Shown piece by piece: positions 7,354 through 19,588 of a stretch of 64,000 nucleotides of DNA. The DNA comes from Agromyces marinus. Lineage in GTDB: Bacteria; Actinomycetota; Actinomycetes; Actinomycetales; Microbacteriaceae. Numbering within the stretch: the stretch's first letter is position 1; each line of letters starts with the position of its first letter. The notes below the pieces were generated by a model. That model was not told the DNA's origin. It did not search any database and saw only the letters and a program-made list of their open reading frames with translations. The stretch is taken from contig NZ_CP087879.1 of assembly GCF_021442325.1 (NCBI RefSeq), forward strand, positions 806,001 through 870,000, read 5' to 3'. Made by a program: the position numbers and the translations under genes.

Positions 7354-8495
7354 GCGCGGCGCTCCGACTCACGCAACAGGAGGTCGACCCGATCGGCGGC
7401 ATCGCGGCGACGCGGCTCGTGCAGGTCGGAGCCGCACTCGCGGTGCTCGTGTCGGTCGCCCTCACGTACTGGCACCGGGCCGAGGTCGGCTCGCCGGCAG
7501 CCGCGCTCGCCGGCGTCGCGCTCGTCGCGGCAGCGGGGGTCGCCGCGGCCGTGTCGGCGGCTCCGTCTCGCGCGCCGTTCGGGGTCGACCGTCTCTGGCT
7601 GACGGTTGCGCTGGCGCTCGGCGGCGCCATCGCCGAGTTCCTCAGCACGTTCGGGGCGAACCGGTACCTGTACGACGACTACGGACCGATCGTCGTCGGG
7701 ATGCTGATCCTCTCGGTCGCACCGTACTGCACGTGGCTCGCGCTGCTCGTGGCCGGCGTCGTCTCCGCCGCCGTGCTCACGATCCTGGCCGTCGGATCGA
7801 ATGCCGCGGCATCCGCGGTCGAGTTCACGCCGACGGTCGCGCTCGTGGCGGTCGACTCCGTCGTGGTCCTCGCCATGACGGCCGCCGCAGCCGCGTACTC
7901 GGCGACGATCGTCGGCGAGAGCCTCGCGTGGCAGCGGAAGTCGAATGCCATCGCGCTCGACCGCGACGGCGGCGTGCGAGCGGGGATCGTCCGTTCGGTC
8001 CAGCAGGGGCGGGTCTCGGTGCTGGGCCGCGAGGTCCTGCCGTTCCTCGCCGGCGTGATGACGGCCGACCGCATCGACGTGGCCGATGCCGACCGGGCCC
8101 GCGAGTTGGCCGACATGCTCAGGCGGGCGCTGAAGTCCGAGATCGAATCCACCTGGCTCGACGACCTCGCGGCATCGATCGAGGTCGCCCGCGACCTGCC
8201 CGTGACGGTCGAGGATCCGGATGCGGGCGCGTCGCGCATGCACGGCGACCAGCGACCGTCGCTGACCGCCCTGCTGTCGTGGCTGGCCGCGGAGGGGCGC
8301 TCGCGCGACCTGCGGGTGCGGCTGGCCGCAGGGCCCGACGGATCGACCGTCGTGGTCGACGCGCGAGTCGCCGGGCAGCCGCCCGCGCGCCGCGAGCTCG
8401 AGCGCTTCCTCGCGGTGGCGCGCGCGGCGGGCATGCGCGCCGACGCGGCGATCACACGGGAGAATGTGCGAGTGGAGTTGCGATATGACGACTGA
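7350..8495 (+). CDS. Membrane protein related to histidine kinases but lacking catalytic motifs
   Basis: This 381-aa protein repeats the layout of its upstream neighbour: a hydrophobic N-terminal half with about six membrane segments, then a cytoplasmic region of about 190 residues. I find no HD-type phosphoacceptor motif and no recognisable N, G1 or G2 ATP-binding boxes in the C-terminal half. It is translationally coupled to the true kinase (ATGA overlap) and overlaps the response-regulator gene by 11 bp. A regulatory pseudokinase or heterodimer partner is the natural inference. The alternative is an unrelated membrane sensor. Confidence 0.6.
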   Translation: MSAALRLTQQEVDPIGGIAATRLVQVGAALAVLVSVALTYWHRAEVGSPAAALAGVALVAAAGVAAAVSAAPSRAPFGVDRLWLTVALALGGAIAEFLSTFGANRYLYDDYGPIVVGMLILSVAPYCTWLALLVAGVVSAAVLTILAVGSNAAASAVEFTPTVALVAVDSVVVLAMTAAAAAYSATIVGESLAWQRKSNAIALDRDGGVRAGIVRSVQQGRVSVLGREVLPFLAGVMTADRIDVADADRARELADMLRRALKSEIESTWLDDLAASIEVARDLPVTVEDPDAGASRMHGDQRPSLTALLSWLAAEGRSRDLRVRLAAGPDGSTVVVDARVAGQPPARRELERFLAVARAAGMRADAAITRENVRVELRYDD

Positions 8496-9141
8496 GACCG
8501 AAGCGGATGACGCGGTGCGGATCGCGATCCTCGACGACCACGCGCTGATCGTCGACGGGCTCGCGACCTGGATCGGCGATCATGCCGACGACTTCGACGT
8601 CGCCATCCGCACGACCCGCTGGCTCGACCTGATCCGCCACCCGGCGTTCCCCGTCGACCTGGTCCTCATGGACCTCCAGCTCGGCGACACGGTCTCGATC
8701 GAGTCGCGGATCCGGGCCTGCCGGGCCGCGGGCGCGGCGGTCGTGGTGGTGACCGCGCTCGACGACGACCTGTCCGAGTCGCGATGCCTGGCCGCGGGAG
8801 CCGACGGATTCGTCTCGAAGACGAAGTCGACCGCGGCGGTCGTCGAGGTGGCCCGTCGGGCGCTCCGCGGGGAGCGGATGCCGAACGGTGCCGACGCGGC
8901 GGACGAGGACGCCATCCCGGCGCCCGCCGACGCCGCACTCAGCGCTGCCGAACGGCGCGCGGTCGCGCTCTACGCGCAGGGCATGTCCACCGTGCGCGTC
9001 GCCGAGACGATGGAGATCGGGTACGAGTCGGCGAAAACCTACCTCAGGCGCGCCCGCGAGAAGTACGCCAGGGCGGGCCGGCCCGCCGGCCGACGCGCCC
9101 AGCTGATCCGCCGAGCCGCGGAAGACGGGCTGCTCGAGTAG
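8485..9141 (+). CDS. NarL/FixJ-type response regulator
   Basis: This 218-aa regulator has an N-terminal receiver domain (acidic LDDH near the start, phosphoacceptor Asp63 in LVLMDLQLGD, conserved Lys in FVSKTKS) and a C-terminal helix-turn-helix (LSAAERRAVALYAQGMST through SAKTYLRRAREKYARAG). The start ATG lies inside the previous gene with GGAG 8 nt upstream; ATG further upstream is less likely. It should be the phosphorylation target of the kinase at 6094. The thymidine kinase gene follows with no gap. Confidence 0.88.
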   Translation: MTTETEADDAVRIAILDDHALIVDGLATWIGDHADDFDVAIRTTRWLDLIRHPAFPVDLVLMDLQLGDTVSIESRIRACRAAGAAVVVVTALDDDLSESRCLAAGADGFVSKTKSTAAVVEVARRALRGERMPNGADAADEDAIPAPADAALSAAERRAVALYAQGMSTVRVAETMEIGYESAKTYLRRAREKYARAGRPAGRRAQLIRRAAEDGLLE

Positions 9142-9759
9142 ATGGCGAAGCTGTACTTCCGCTACGGGGCGATGAACTCCGGCAAGTCGACTGCGCTGCT
9201 GCAGGCCGCGTTCAACTACGAGGAGCGCGGCCATCGGGTGCTGCTGGCCAAGCCCGCGGTCGACACCAAGGGCGACCGCGACATCGTCTCGCGGCTCGGC
9301 GTGGTGCGCGGGGTGGACTTCACCATCGGCCCCGACGACCCGGTGCTCGACGTGTTCCAGCGATACCGGACCCCGGTCATCGAGGCCCACGGGCGGGACG
9401 TGAGCTGCCTCCTGGTCGACGAGGCGCAGTTCCTCACGACCGAACAGGTCGACGATCTCCTGAGGATCGCGCTGCTCGACGACGTCCCGGTGCTCGCATA
9501 CGGCATCCGGACCGACTTCCAGACGGTCGCCTTCGAGGGCAGCCGGCGACTGCTCGAGGTCGCCCACAGCCTCGAAGAGCTGAAGACCATCTGCCGCTGC
9601 GGGCGCAAGGCGATCTTCAACGGCCGTCGCGTCGGCGGGCGATACATCTTCGACGGCGACCAGGTCGCGATCGACGGGGTCGAGGTCGCCTACGAATCGC
9701 TGTGCGGGGTCTGCTACCTGCAGGAGAGCGGGGGGCACCTCCAGGGCCGGAGAACCTGA
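9142..9759 (+). CDS. tdk: Thymidine kinase
   Basis: This 205-aa type II thymidine kinase phosphorylates thymidine to dTMP in pyrimidine salvage. It shows the P-loop GAMNSGKST, the lid/active-site Glu in LLVDEAQFLT, the TDFQTVAFEGS segment, and a zinc-binding site from CRCGRKA and CGVC. It begins on the base after the response-regulator stop and is probably co-transcribed with it. A functional link with the two-component system is not evident. Confidence 0.93.
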   Translation: MAKLYFRYGAMNSGKSTALLQAAFNYEERGHRVLLAKPAVDTKGDRDIVSRLGVVRGVDFTIGPDDPVLDVFQRYRTPVIEAHGRDVSCLLVDEAQFLTTEQVDDLLRIALLDDVPVLAYGIRTDFQTVAFEGSRRLLEVAHSLEELKTICRCGRKAIFNGRRVGGRYIFDGDQVAIDGVEVAYESLCGVCYLQESGGHLQGRRT

Positions 9760-9905
9760 CACGACGACGGGCCCGCCCCATTTCGGGGGACAAACTGCGC
9801 GGTCCTCACCATCGAGGACCCCGCGGGGATAGCCTGTGGGTGCCCGTCGGCCCGACGACGGGGGTCCGCGCACCCGGGGTGATGAGGTTCGCGGCGGAGG
9901 TGATC

Positions 9906-11384
9906 ATGACCCTCACGAGGCAGCCCGTGAGTACGAGTCCGGCCGACCTGGTCGCGGAATGGCAGCGCTCCTACGCGCGCCGACTGCTCGTCACCGACCT
10001 CATCGTCATCGTGTTCGCGGTCTACGGCTCGCAGTTCATCAGGTTCGGCACCACCGGAACCTCCCTGCGCATCCCCGGCCTCGACGGCGATGCCGAGTTC
10101 CTGCTCAACTACGCGCTCGTCTCCGCGCTCATCGTCGTCGGCTGGCTCGCGTCGCTCGCGATCTTCGGCTCGCGCGACCGCACCATCATCGGCGCCGGCA
10201 CGGCCGAGTACCGCCGGATCGCCGACGCCAGCATCCGGGTGTTCGCGATCCTCGCGATCCTCGCCTTCCTGCTGCGGTCCGACATCGGCCGGGCCTACGT
10301 GCTCGTGGCATTGCCGCTCGGGCTCGTCATGCTGATGTTCAGCCGGTGGGCCTGGCGCAAGTGGCTCCTCCGCCGCCGGGCCGCGGGGCAGTTCCTGCAC
10401 CGTGCGGTCCTGATGGGGGAGCGGCAGAAGTCGGCGCACGTCGCCGAGCAGATCCTCCGCGACGGCGTCTCCGGCATCCACCTCGTCGGTGCCGTCACCG
10501 AGCACGGCGAGGCAGCCCACGAGCTCGCGCCCGGCATCCCCGTCCTCGGCGACTACGGATCGCTCGAGCGCGTGCTCCGCGAGGCCCGGGCCGACACCGT
10601 CGTCTTCACGGGTGCCGACACGATCGACCCGCGCGGGATGCGAGAACTGGGCTGGCAACTCGAGGCGACCTCGACGAACCTCGTCGTCGCGCCGGCCCTG
10701 ACGGATGTCGCGGGCCCGCGGATCCACGCACGCCCCGTGGCCGGCCTCCCGCTCATCCAGGTCGACTACCCCGAGTTCACCGGCAGGAAATACGCGGCCA
10801 AGCGCGCCTTCGACATCGTCGTCTCGACGATCGCGCTCGTCGTCCTGACGCCCGTCTACCTCGTGGTCGGGTTCCTGATCCGCCGCGACAGCCCCGGGTC
10901 CGCGCTGTTCGCCCAGGAGCGGGTCGGCCTGAACGGCCGACGCTTCCGGATGCTGAAGTTCCGTTCGATGGTGGCCGATGCCGAATCGCGCCTGCCGCAC
11001 CTGGCCGAGCGCACCGACGGCAACGGCGTGCTGTTCAAGATGCGAGTCGACCCGCGGGTCACCCGGCTGGGTGCGGTGCTGCGCAGGTACAGCCTCGACG
11101 AGCTGCCCCAGTTCTGGAACGTGCTCCGAGGCGACATGTCGCTCGTCGGACCGCGGCCCCCGCTCGCGAGCGAGGTCGCCAGGTACGACGAGTGGGCGCA
11201 CCGGCGACTGCTCGTCCGCCCCGGCATCACCGGGCTCTGGCAGACCCAGGGGCGCTCCGACCTCTCGTGGGACGACAGCGTGCGGCTCGACCTCTACTAC
11301 GTCGAGAACTGGTCCCTCACGGGCGACGTGATCATCCTGTACCGCACCGCGCGAGCGGTCTTCCACGCCCAGGGCGCGTACTGA
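9906..11384 (+). CDS. Polyprenyl glycosylphosphotransferase initiating exopolysaccharide synthesis
   Basis: The 492-aa protein has four or five N-terminal membrane segments, a central nucleotide-binding-like domain ([22 protein letters not shown]) and a C-terminal bacterial sugar transferase domain: [28 protein letters not shown], and [10 protein letters not shown] near the end. The family transfers a sugar-1-phosphate from a UDP-sugar to undecaprenyl phosphate at the membrane, starting polysaccharide repeat-unit assembly. ATG 9906 is preferred over 9882 because GGAGG lies 5 nt upstream. The dTDP-rhamnose genes follow. Confidence 0.9.
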   Translation: MTLTRQPVSTSPADLVAEWQRSYARRLLVTDLIVIVFAVYGSQFIRFGTTGTSLRIPGLDGDAEFLLNYALVSALIVVGWLASLAIFGSRDRTIIGAGTAEYRRIADASIRVFAILAILAFLLRSDIGRAYVLVALPLGLVMLMFSRWAWRKWLLRRRAAGQFLHRAVLMGERQKSAHVAEQILRDGVSGIHLVGAVTEHGEAAHELAPGIPVLGDYGSLERVLREARADTVVFTGADTIDPRGMRELGWQLEATSTNLVVAPALTDVAGPRIHARPVAGLPLIQVDYPEFTGRKYAAKRAFDIVVSTIALVVLTPVYLVVGFLIRRDSPGSALFAQERVGLNGRRFRMLKFRSMVADAESRLPHLAERTDGNGVLFKMRVDPRVTRLGAVLRRYSLDELPQFWNVLRGDMSLVGPRPPLASEVARYDEWAHRRLLVRPGITGLWQTQGRSDLSWDDSVRLDLYYVENWSLTGDVIILYRTARAVFHAQGAY

Positions 11385-11445
11385 TGCCGGAGCGAGCGTC
11401 GCGGCGTCGTGGTCGCACGAGCGCCGATCGGGCAGAATCGAGTCG

Positions 11446-14767
<3,322 letters not shown>

Positions 14768-14807
14768 GGAGGCGTACTCCCATGCTTCAGCGAATACGAT
14801 GGCTCGC

Positions 14808-16652
14808 GTGAGCACACGAGCCCTCCGAGAACGCAAGCCGCTGATCCGCAGTGCGCGGCTGTGGGTTCCCGTGTCGCTCGGTGTCATCCTCCTCGCACTC
14901 GTGGGCGTCGGCTTCGCCGGAGCCCAGGTCGCCGAGCGGGGCTTCGCAGCCAAGGATGAGCTCGAACTGGCGATCCCGCTCGCGAAGCAGGCGCAGAAGC
15001 AGGTCCTCGCGGGCGACCAGGAGGGCGCGACCGCGACGATCGCGCAGCTGCGCACGCACTCCGCCGCGGCCCGGGAGCTCACCGACGACCCGTCGTGGCG
15101 ATCGTTCGAGTGGGTCCCCGTGCTCGGCGCCAACCTCCAGGCGGTGCGGGTGACCGCCGCATCCGTCGACGACCTCGTCGACGGCGTCGTCGAGCCCGCG
15201 ACCACCCTGAGCCTCGAAGCGCTGAAGCCCGTCGGGGGTGCCATCGACCTGGTCGCCCTGACGGGGCTCTCCGAGACCGTCGACGGCGTCGCCGACACCA
15301 TCGGCCGGGTCTCGGGCGAACTCGACACGATCGATCGCGAACCGCTGATCGGTCCCGTCCGCGACGGGGTCGACCAACTCGACGAGGCCGTCGGCGAACT
15401 CGAGCCGATGATCGAACCCGCCCAGCAGGCACTCGCAGTCCTGCCCGGCGCACTCGGAGCGGACGGCCCGCGCAACTACCTCGTGCTGTTCCAGAACCTC
15501 GCCGAAGCGCGCGGGACCGGCGGCAACCCGGCGGCACTGCTCCTCGTGAACGTGACCGACGGGCGCATCACGATCGGCCGGCAGGCCTCCAGCACCGACT
15601 TCCGGAACGGCCGGCCGGAGCCGATCATCGCCCTCGATCCCGAGACCGAGGCACTGTACGGCGACAAGATCGGCCGGTACATGATGGATGTCACGCTCAC
15701 GCCCGACTTCCCGGAGACGAGCGAGATCATCCGCGCGTTCTGGGCGGAGTCCTTCGGCGACCAGGTCGACGGCGTCGTCTCGTTCGACCCGGTCGCACTC
15801 GGCTACCTGCTCGGGGCGACGGGGCCGGTCGGCCTGGCCACGGGCGAGAAGCTGACCGCGGACAACGCGGCCGGCATGGTGCTCAACGACGTCTACTTCC
15901 GATACGAGGATCCAGAGGACCAGGACGCGTTCTTCGCGGCCGCTGCGGGCTCGGTCTTCGGCGCATTGATGTCCGGGTCCGCCGACACGGACGCGTTGGT
16001 GACCGCCCTCACGCGGGCGATCGACGAGGGCCGACTCATGTACGTCCCGTCCGACGAGGCGGAGGCCGACCTCATCGACGGCGCCCGAATCGCCGGGACG
16101 CTCCCGGTCGACGACCGCGAGGCGAGCGTCGTCGGGGTCTACGTGAACGACATCACCCAGGGGAAGATGGACTACTACGTCCAGCTCGACGTCGCCGCTG
16201 CGACGGATGCCTGCACCGTCGACCGCGGGACGGCGCCCACGTTCACGACGACTGCGACCCTGGCGAACACGGTCCAGCCGGACCAGGTCGACGGACTCGC
16301 CGACTACATCGCCACCGGCAAGTACTTCCCGCGCGGCCACATCTCGACCGACCTGGTGCTCTACGGTCCGATCGGTTCGACGTTCCAGCAGGCGACGGTC
16401 GACGGCAGGGCCGTGTCCGCCACCCCGCTCACGCACCTCGGTCGCCCCGCCGTGAAGGTCAACGTCCGGAACGTGCCCGCGTCGGCCCACACGGTCGAGG
16501 CGACGTTCACGGGCGAAGCGGGCGCCGAGTACGGCCCCCTCGAGGTTCGGCACACGCCGCTCGTGCGGGCGTCGAACATCACCCTCGACCAGCCGGGCTG
16601 CGCCGAAGCCGGCGAAGCCGCCGACGCCGGCACGGCGGCTGACGCCGGCTGA
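14808..16652 (+). CDS. DUF4012 family protein in polysaccharide cluster
   Basis: This protein of about 614 aa has one N-terminal membrane segment (LWVPVSLGVILLALVGVGFA) followed by a large extracellular domain. The DUF4012 core includes NYLVLFQNLAEARGTGGNPA, DGVVSFDPVALGYLLGATGP and the LVNDVYF-like MVLNDVYFRYEDP. The family often sits in surface-polysaccharide loci; its biochemical role is unknown. TACGAT (14795-14800) is 7 nt before GTG 14808, favouring a leaderless start over ATG 14799. The tail is low-complexity (EAGEAADAGTAADAG). Confidence 0.82.
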   Translation: MSTRALRERKPLIRSARLWVPVSLGVILLALVGVGFAGAQVAERGFAAKDELELAIPLAKQAQKQVLAGDQEGATATIAQLRTHSAAARELTDDPSWRSFEWVPVLGANLQAVRVTAASVDDLVDGVVEPATTLSLEALKPVGGAIDLVALTGLSETVDGVADTIGRVSGELDTIDREPLIGPVRDGVDQLDEAVGELEPMIEPAQQALAVLPGALGADGPRNYLVLFQNLAEARGTGGNPAALLLVNVTDGRITIGRQASSTDFRNGRPEPIIALDPETEALYGDKIGRYMMDVTLTPDFPETSEIIRAFWAESFGDQVDGVVSFDPVALGYLLGATGPVGLATGEKLTADNAAGMVLNDVYFRYEDPEDQDAFFAAAAGSVFGALMSGSADTDALVTALTRAIDEGRLMYVPSDEAEADLIDGARIAGTLPVDDREASVVGVYVNDITQGKMDYYVQLDVAAATDACTVDRGTAPTFTTTATLANTVQPDQVDGLADYIATGKYFPRGHISTDLVLYGPIGSTFQQATVDGRAVSATPLTHLGRPAVKVNVRNVPASAHTVEATFTGEAGAEYGPLEVRHTPLVRASNITLDQPGCAEAGEAADAGTAADAG

Positions 16653-16666
16653 CGCCGGCTGACGCG

Positions 16667-17137
16667 TCAGGTCGCGTCCGCGGTCGCGCCCGGCTTCGGT
16701 CGGCGCGCCCCGCGGAAGACCACGAAGTGGTACAGCAGGAAGCGGACCAGCACCACGATCGCGATGCTGCCGAGGTTGACCGCGTTGACCGCGACCGGGC
16801 CGGCCTCGCGTCCGAGCAGGAGCGTGGCCACGGCGACGCCCGCCCAGACGATGAGGGCGCCGAGCGCCGTGCACGCCGCGTTGACGATCACGAACAACGT
16901 CAGTTCGACCCCGCGCGAATGGCCGCCGCGATCGCGGAAGGTCCATTCGCGGTTGCCGAGGTACGCGTTCACGAGGGCCACGAGCGATGCGACGATCTTC
17001 GCCATCACGAGGTCGACGTCGAACGCGAAGACCAGCAGGTTGAACACCGCGATCTCGATCAGCGTGCTGACCGCCCCCACCGTGAGGAAGCGCGCCCCGA
17101 GCCCGGCGAGGCGGCGCCACCGAGCATGCTGTGACAT
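16667..17137 (-). CDS. GtrA-family membrane protein
   Basis: This 156-aa protein has four membrane segments and the GtrA hallmarks: FLTVGAVSTLIEIAVFNLL, the loop NAYLGNREWTFRDRGG (family NRxWTF), and a last helix ending RFLLYHFVVFRG. GtrA proteins are thought to move polyprenyl-linked sugars across the membrane for polysaccharide or cell-wall glycosylation. It is divergent from a GT2 gene. TAGCGT ends 7 nt before the ATG, so a leaderless transcript is likely. Confidence 0.88.
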   Translation of the reverse strand: MSQHARWRRLAGLGARFLTVGAVSTLIEIAVFNLLVFAFDVDLVMAKIVASLVALVNAYLGNREWTFRDRGGHSRGVELTLFVIVNAACTALGALIVWAGVAVATLLLGREAGPVAVNAVNLGSIAIVVLVRFLLYHFVVFRGARRPKPGATADAT

Positions 17138-17143
17138 CTCGAC

Positions 17144-17150
17144 TACGCTA
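17144..17150. promoter_or_regulatory. Shared -10 element for divergent GtrA and GT2 genes
   Basis: TACGCTA reads as TACGCT on the plus strand (17144-17149, 7 nt before GTG 17157) and as TAGCGT on the minus strand (17145-17150, 7 nt before the GtrA ATG at 17137). One 7-bp sequence could thus serve as -10 box in both directions, so the two genes could compete for polymerase. Confidence 0.5.
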
Positions 17151-17156
17151 CTACGC

Positions 17157-17963
17157 GTGCCGTCGCCCGCCGCGCGGCGTTCGACGTCGGGAGGCCGTGT
17201 GCAGCTGGAACACCTCGTGGTCGTCATGCCGGCCTACAACGAGGCCGAGGGACTGCCGGAGTTCCTGTCGGAGATCAGCGAGCACCTCGCGCCGCTCGCG
17301 CCACGGCTGGACCTCGTCGTGGTCGACGACCGGTCGACGGATGCCACGCGGCAGGTGCTCCACGACCTCGCGGCCGACCTGCCGGGGCTCGTCCCGGTCG
17401 ACGCCGACGTGAATCGCGGTCACGGCCCGACCGCCATCGCGGCGTACCGCTCCGGCCTCGGACTCGAGCCGGACCTGATCCTGCACGTCGACGGCGACGG
17501 CCAGTTCCACGGCGCCGACCTCGTGCGCACCGTGCGCGCCGCGGTCTCGACCGGGGCCGACGTCGTGCACGGGGTCCGACGCGGGCGTCAGGACCCGTGG
17601 TTCCGCCGCGCCCTCACCGCGGGGGTCGGCCTCGTCGTGGCGGCCGCGGCCGGACGCCGGGTCCCCGACGTCAACACGCCGCTGCGGGTCTACCGGCCCG
17701 AGGCGATCGCCGAACTGCTCGACGCGATCCCCGATGACGCGCTCGTGCCGCACGTGCACTTCTCGATCGCCGAGGCGCGCCGCGGCTACCAGGTCAGGTA
17801 CGTCGAGGTCGCGAGCCTGCCGCGCCGCGGATCGAGCGCGACCGGAACGATGTGGGGCGTGGAGCGCTCGCCGAAGCTGCCGCCGAAGCGACTCCGGCGG
17901 TTCGCGGTCGCGTCCGCGGCCGAGCTGTGGCGGGTGTCGCTCAGGCCGGGGGCCCGTCGATGA
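17157..17963 (+). CDS. Family 2 glycosyltransferase (polyprenyl-phosphate sugar synthase type)
   Basis: The 268-aa protein has a GT2 fold: LVVVMPAYNEAEGLPEFL, the VVVDDRSTDATRQVL nucleotide site, a DXD-like HVDGDGQFHG, and TPLRVYRPEAIAELL. These resemble dolichol-phosphate mannosyltransferase-like enzymes that charge polyprenyl phosphate with a sugar, the usual partner of GtrA and of GT39-type membrane glycosyltransferases, both adjacent here. GTG 17157 fits a leaderless start; GTG 17199 with GGGAGG 4 nt upstream is the alternative and removes only a low-complexity tail. The stop overlaps the next gene. Confidence 0.85.
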   Translation: MPSPAARRSTSGGRVQLEHLVVVMPAYNEAEGLPEFLSEISEHLAPLAPRLDLVVVDDRSTDATRQVLHDLAADLPGLVPVDADVNRGHGPTAIAAYRSGLGLEPDLILHVDGDGQFHGADLVRTVRAAVSTGADVVHGVRRGRQDPWFRRALTAGVGLVVAAAAGRRVPDVNTPLRVYRPEAIAELLDAIPDDALVPHVHFSIAEARRGYQVRYVEVASLPRRGSSATGTMWGVERSPKLPPKRLRRFAVASAAELWRVSLRPGARR

Positions 17964-19495
17964 CACCGTGGCCGACGCCCCACGTGCGACGGATCGGGCT
18001 CGCGGTGCTGTGGTGGGTCGCGCTGGTCGGACTCGTCGTCGCGAACCTGCTCATCCTGATTCCCGGCATCGTTTCCGTGCGCCTCTGGGAGGACGAGGCG
18101 CTGAACCTCACCGTTCCCCTGAACCTCGTGCGCGGACTCGGGTACGCCAGCGACGGCACGCTGTCGGGCAGCACGCTCACGCCGTTCGACGTGCGGATCT
18201 CGACGGGTCCGGTGCTGCTGCTGCCCACGGCCGGGCTGATCGCGCTCGGCGTCGATCCCGTCGTCGCTGGCCGGCTGCTCGCCACGCTCGGTTGGGTGGG
18301 GCTCCTCGTCGCACTCGGACTCGTCGGGCGGCGCCTCGGCGGCCGGTGGGCCGCGCTGGTCGCGATCGCCGTCCCCGTCGCGTTCGAGACGGCCGCGCTG
18401 CCGTCGCCGATCCAGACCCCGGCCGACATCCTCGGCGAGGTCACCGCTGCGGCCCTCCTCGCGGCGGCGCTCCTGTTCGTGCATCGCCGGCCGTGGCTGG
18501 CCGGACTGCTCGTCGGGCTGGCCATCCAGGCGAAGTTCGTCGCGCTGCTCGCGATCCCGGCGTTCACCGTCGCGGTGCTGCTGGATGCCGCGGGGCCGAT
18601 CGGTGCGCGTCTGCGGATGACGATCCCGCGCGTGCTCGTCGCGGCACTCGCCGCCGCCGTGCCGACGCTCGTCTTCGAACTCGTCAAGCTGCTGACGCTC
18701 GGATTCGCCGGGTACGTGGACAACCTCCGCGACTTCGCGTACTTCCTCCTCTCCGGCGGCCAGCTCGGGTACGCGGTGACCCCGGCCGAGAAGGCCGACA
18801 CGCTCGCGGCGTCGTGGAACCTGCCGCCCGAGCTCGCGGCGTTCGTCGGCGTGGCCGTCGCGGCGACGGCGGCCCTGGTGTTCGTGGTCGCGTGGGGGAG
18901 GGTCCGCCGCGCGCCGGGACTGCTCCGGTCGAAGGGCGCTGCCCGAGCCGAACCCTCCGAGTTCGCGGCGATCGTCCTCGTCGCACTGCTCGGGGTCGCG
19001 ACCTACCTCGCCTGGTGGATGCTGTCGCGGCACACACCCGCCTGGATCCGCCATCCGGCCCCCGGCGTACTCGCGTTCGTCCCGGTGGTCGCCGCGGCCC
19101 TGGTGCCCGCGACACGCGTCGCGTGGCGGGGGCTGCGCACCCATGTGGTGAGGACCCTCGTGGCCGGGGTCGCTGCGCTCGCGGTGGTCGCGTTGGCCTG
19201 GTCGGTCGTCGGCCGCGTCACGACCGTCGGCACCCGGCCGGGCGCGACCGGCGAGACCCTACCGCACCAGCGCGCGGCCGCTGCGGAGATCGCCGAGCTC
19301 GGCCATGACCGCCTGGCGACCTGGTGGGGCGCGGGCGTGAGCGTCGCGGTCCTCGCCGGCTCGCATATCGGCCTCACGGATGCGGGGGAGTCGACCGCGG
19401 GCGACCCCACGATCTGGTCGGGAACGCCGCGTGTCGACCCGTGCGAGGTCGAGGTCGTCGCCGGCAGGTACACGGTCTGCGCCGCTCGCCCCTGA
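17960..19495 (+). CDS. Polytopic membrane glycosyltransferase-like protein (GT39/ArnT type)
   Basis: This 511-aa protein has about eleven membrane segments. Near the N terminus, IVSVRLWEDEALNLTVPLNLVRG carries the acidic motif after the first helix typical of GT-C glycosyltransferases, which use polyprenyl-linked sugars outside the membrane. The C-terminal region is extracytoplasmic and ends with two cysteines (DPCEVEVVAGRYTVCAARP). It is translationally coupled to the GT2 gene, which probably makes its donor. The acceptor is unknown. The family assignment comes from topology and motif position, so it is moderate. Confidence 0.65.
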   Translation: MTPWPTPHVRRIGLAVLWWVALVGLVVANLLILIPGIVSVRLWEDEALNLTVPLNLVRGLGYASDGTLSGSTLTPFDVRISTGPVLLLPTAGLIALGVDPVVAGRLLATLGWVGLLVALGLVGRRLGGRWAALVAIAVPVAFETAALPSPIQTPADILGEVTAAALLAAALLFVHRRPWLAGLLVGLAIQAKFVALLAIPAFTVAVLLDAAGPIGARLRMTIPRVLVAALAAAVPTLVFELVKLLTLGFAGYVDNLRDFAYFLLSGGQLGYAVTPAEKADTLAASWNLPPELAAFVGVAVAATAALVFVVAWGRVRRAPGLLRSKGAARAEPSEFAAIVLVALLGVATYLAWWMLSRHTPAWIRHPAPGVLAFVPVVAAALVPATRVAWRGLRTHVVRTLVAGVAALAVVALAWSVVGRVTTVGTRPGATGETLPHQRAAAAEIAELGHDRLATWWGAGVSVAVLAGSHIGLTDAGESTAGDPTIWSGTPRVDPCEVEVVAGRYTVCAARP

Positions 19496-19519
19496 GCTGA
19501 GCGCCCAGGGCCCGACGAG

Positions 19520-19555
19520 CCGCCCGCGGCGAACGGGCCGCCCGCGGCGAACGGG
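19520..19555. repeat. Tandem 18-bp repeat, two copies
   Basis: CCGCCCGCGGCGAACGGG occurs twice head to tail (19520-19537, 19538-19555) just downstream of the membrane glycosyltransferase stop. No coding role is seen. Confidence 0.8.
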
Positions 19556-19588
19556 CCGCGGCTGCCGGTCGGTGTGCGAAGATGACGC

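Noticed and set aside
14787..17120. 777-aa minus-strand frame over the DUF4012 gene
   Set aside because: Antisense to a gene with signal anchor and family motifs; no domain content.
19520..19570. Terminator after the membrane glycosyltransferase
   Set aside because: The sequence is a direct tandem repeat; any fold is incidental, and no good stem-loop is formed.
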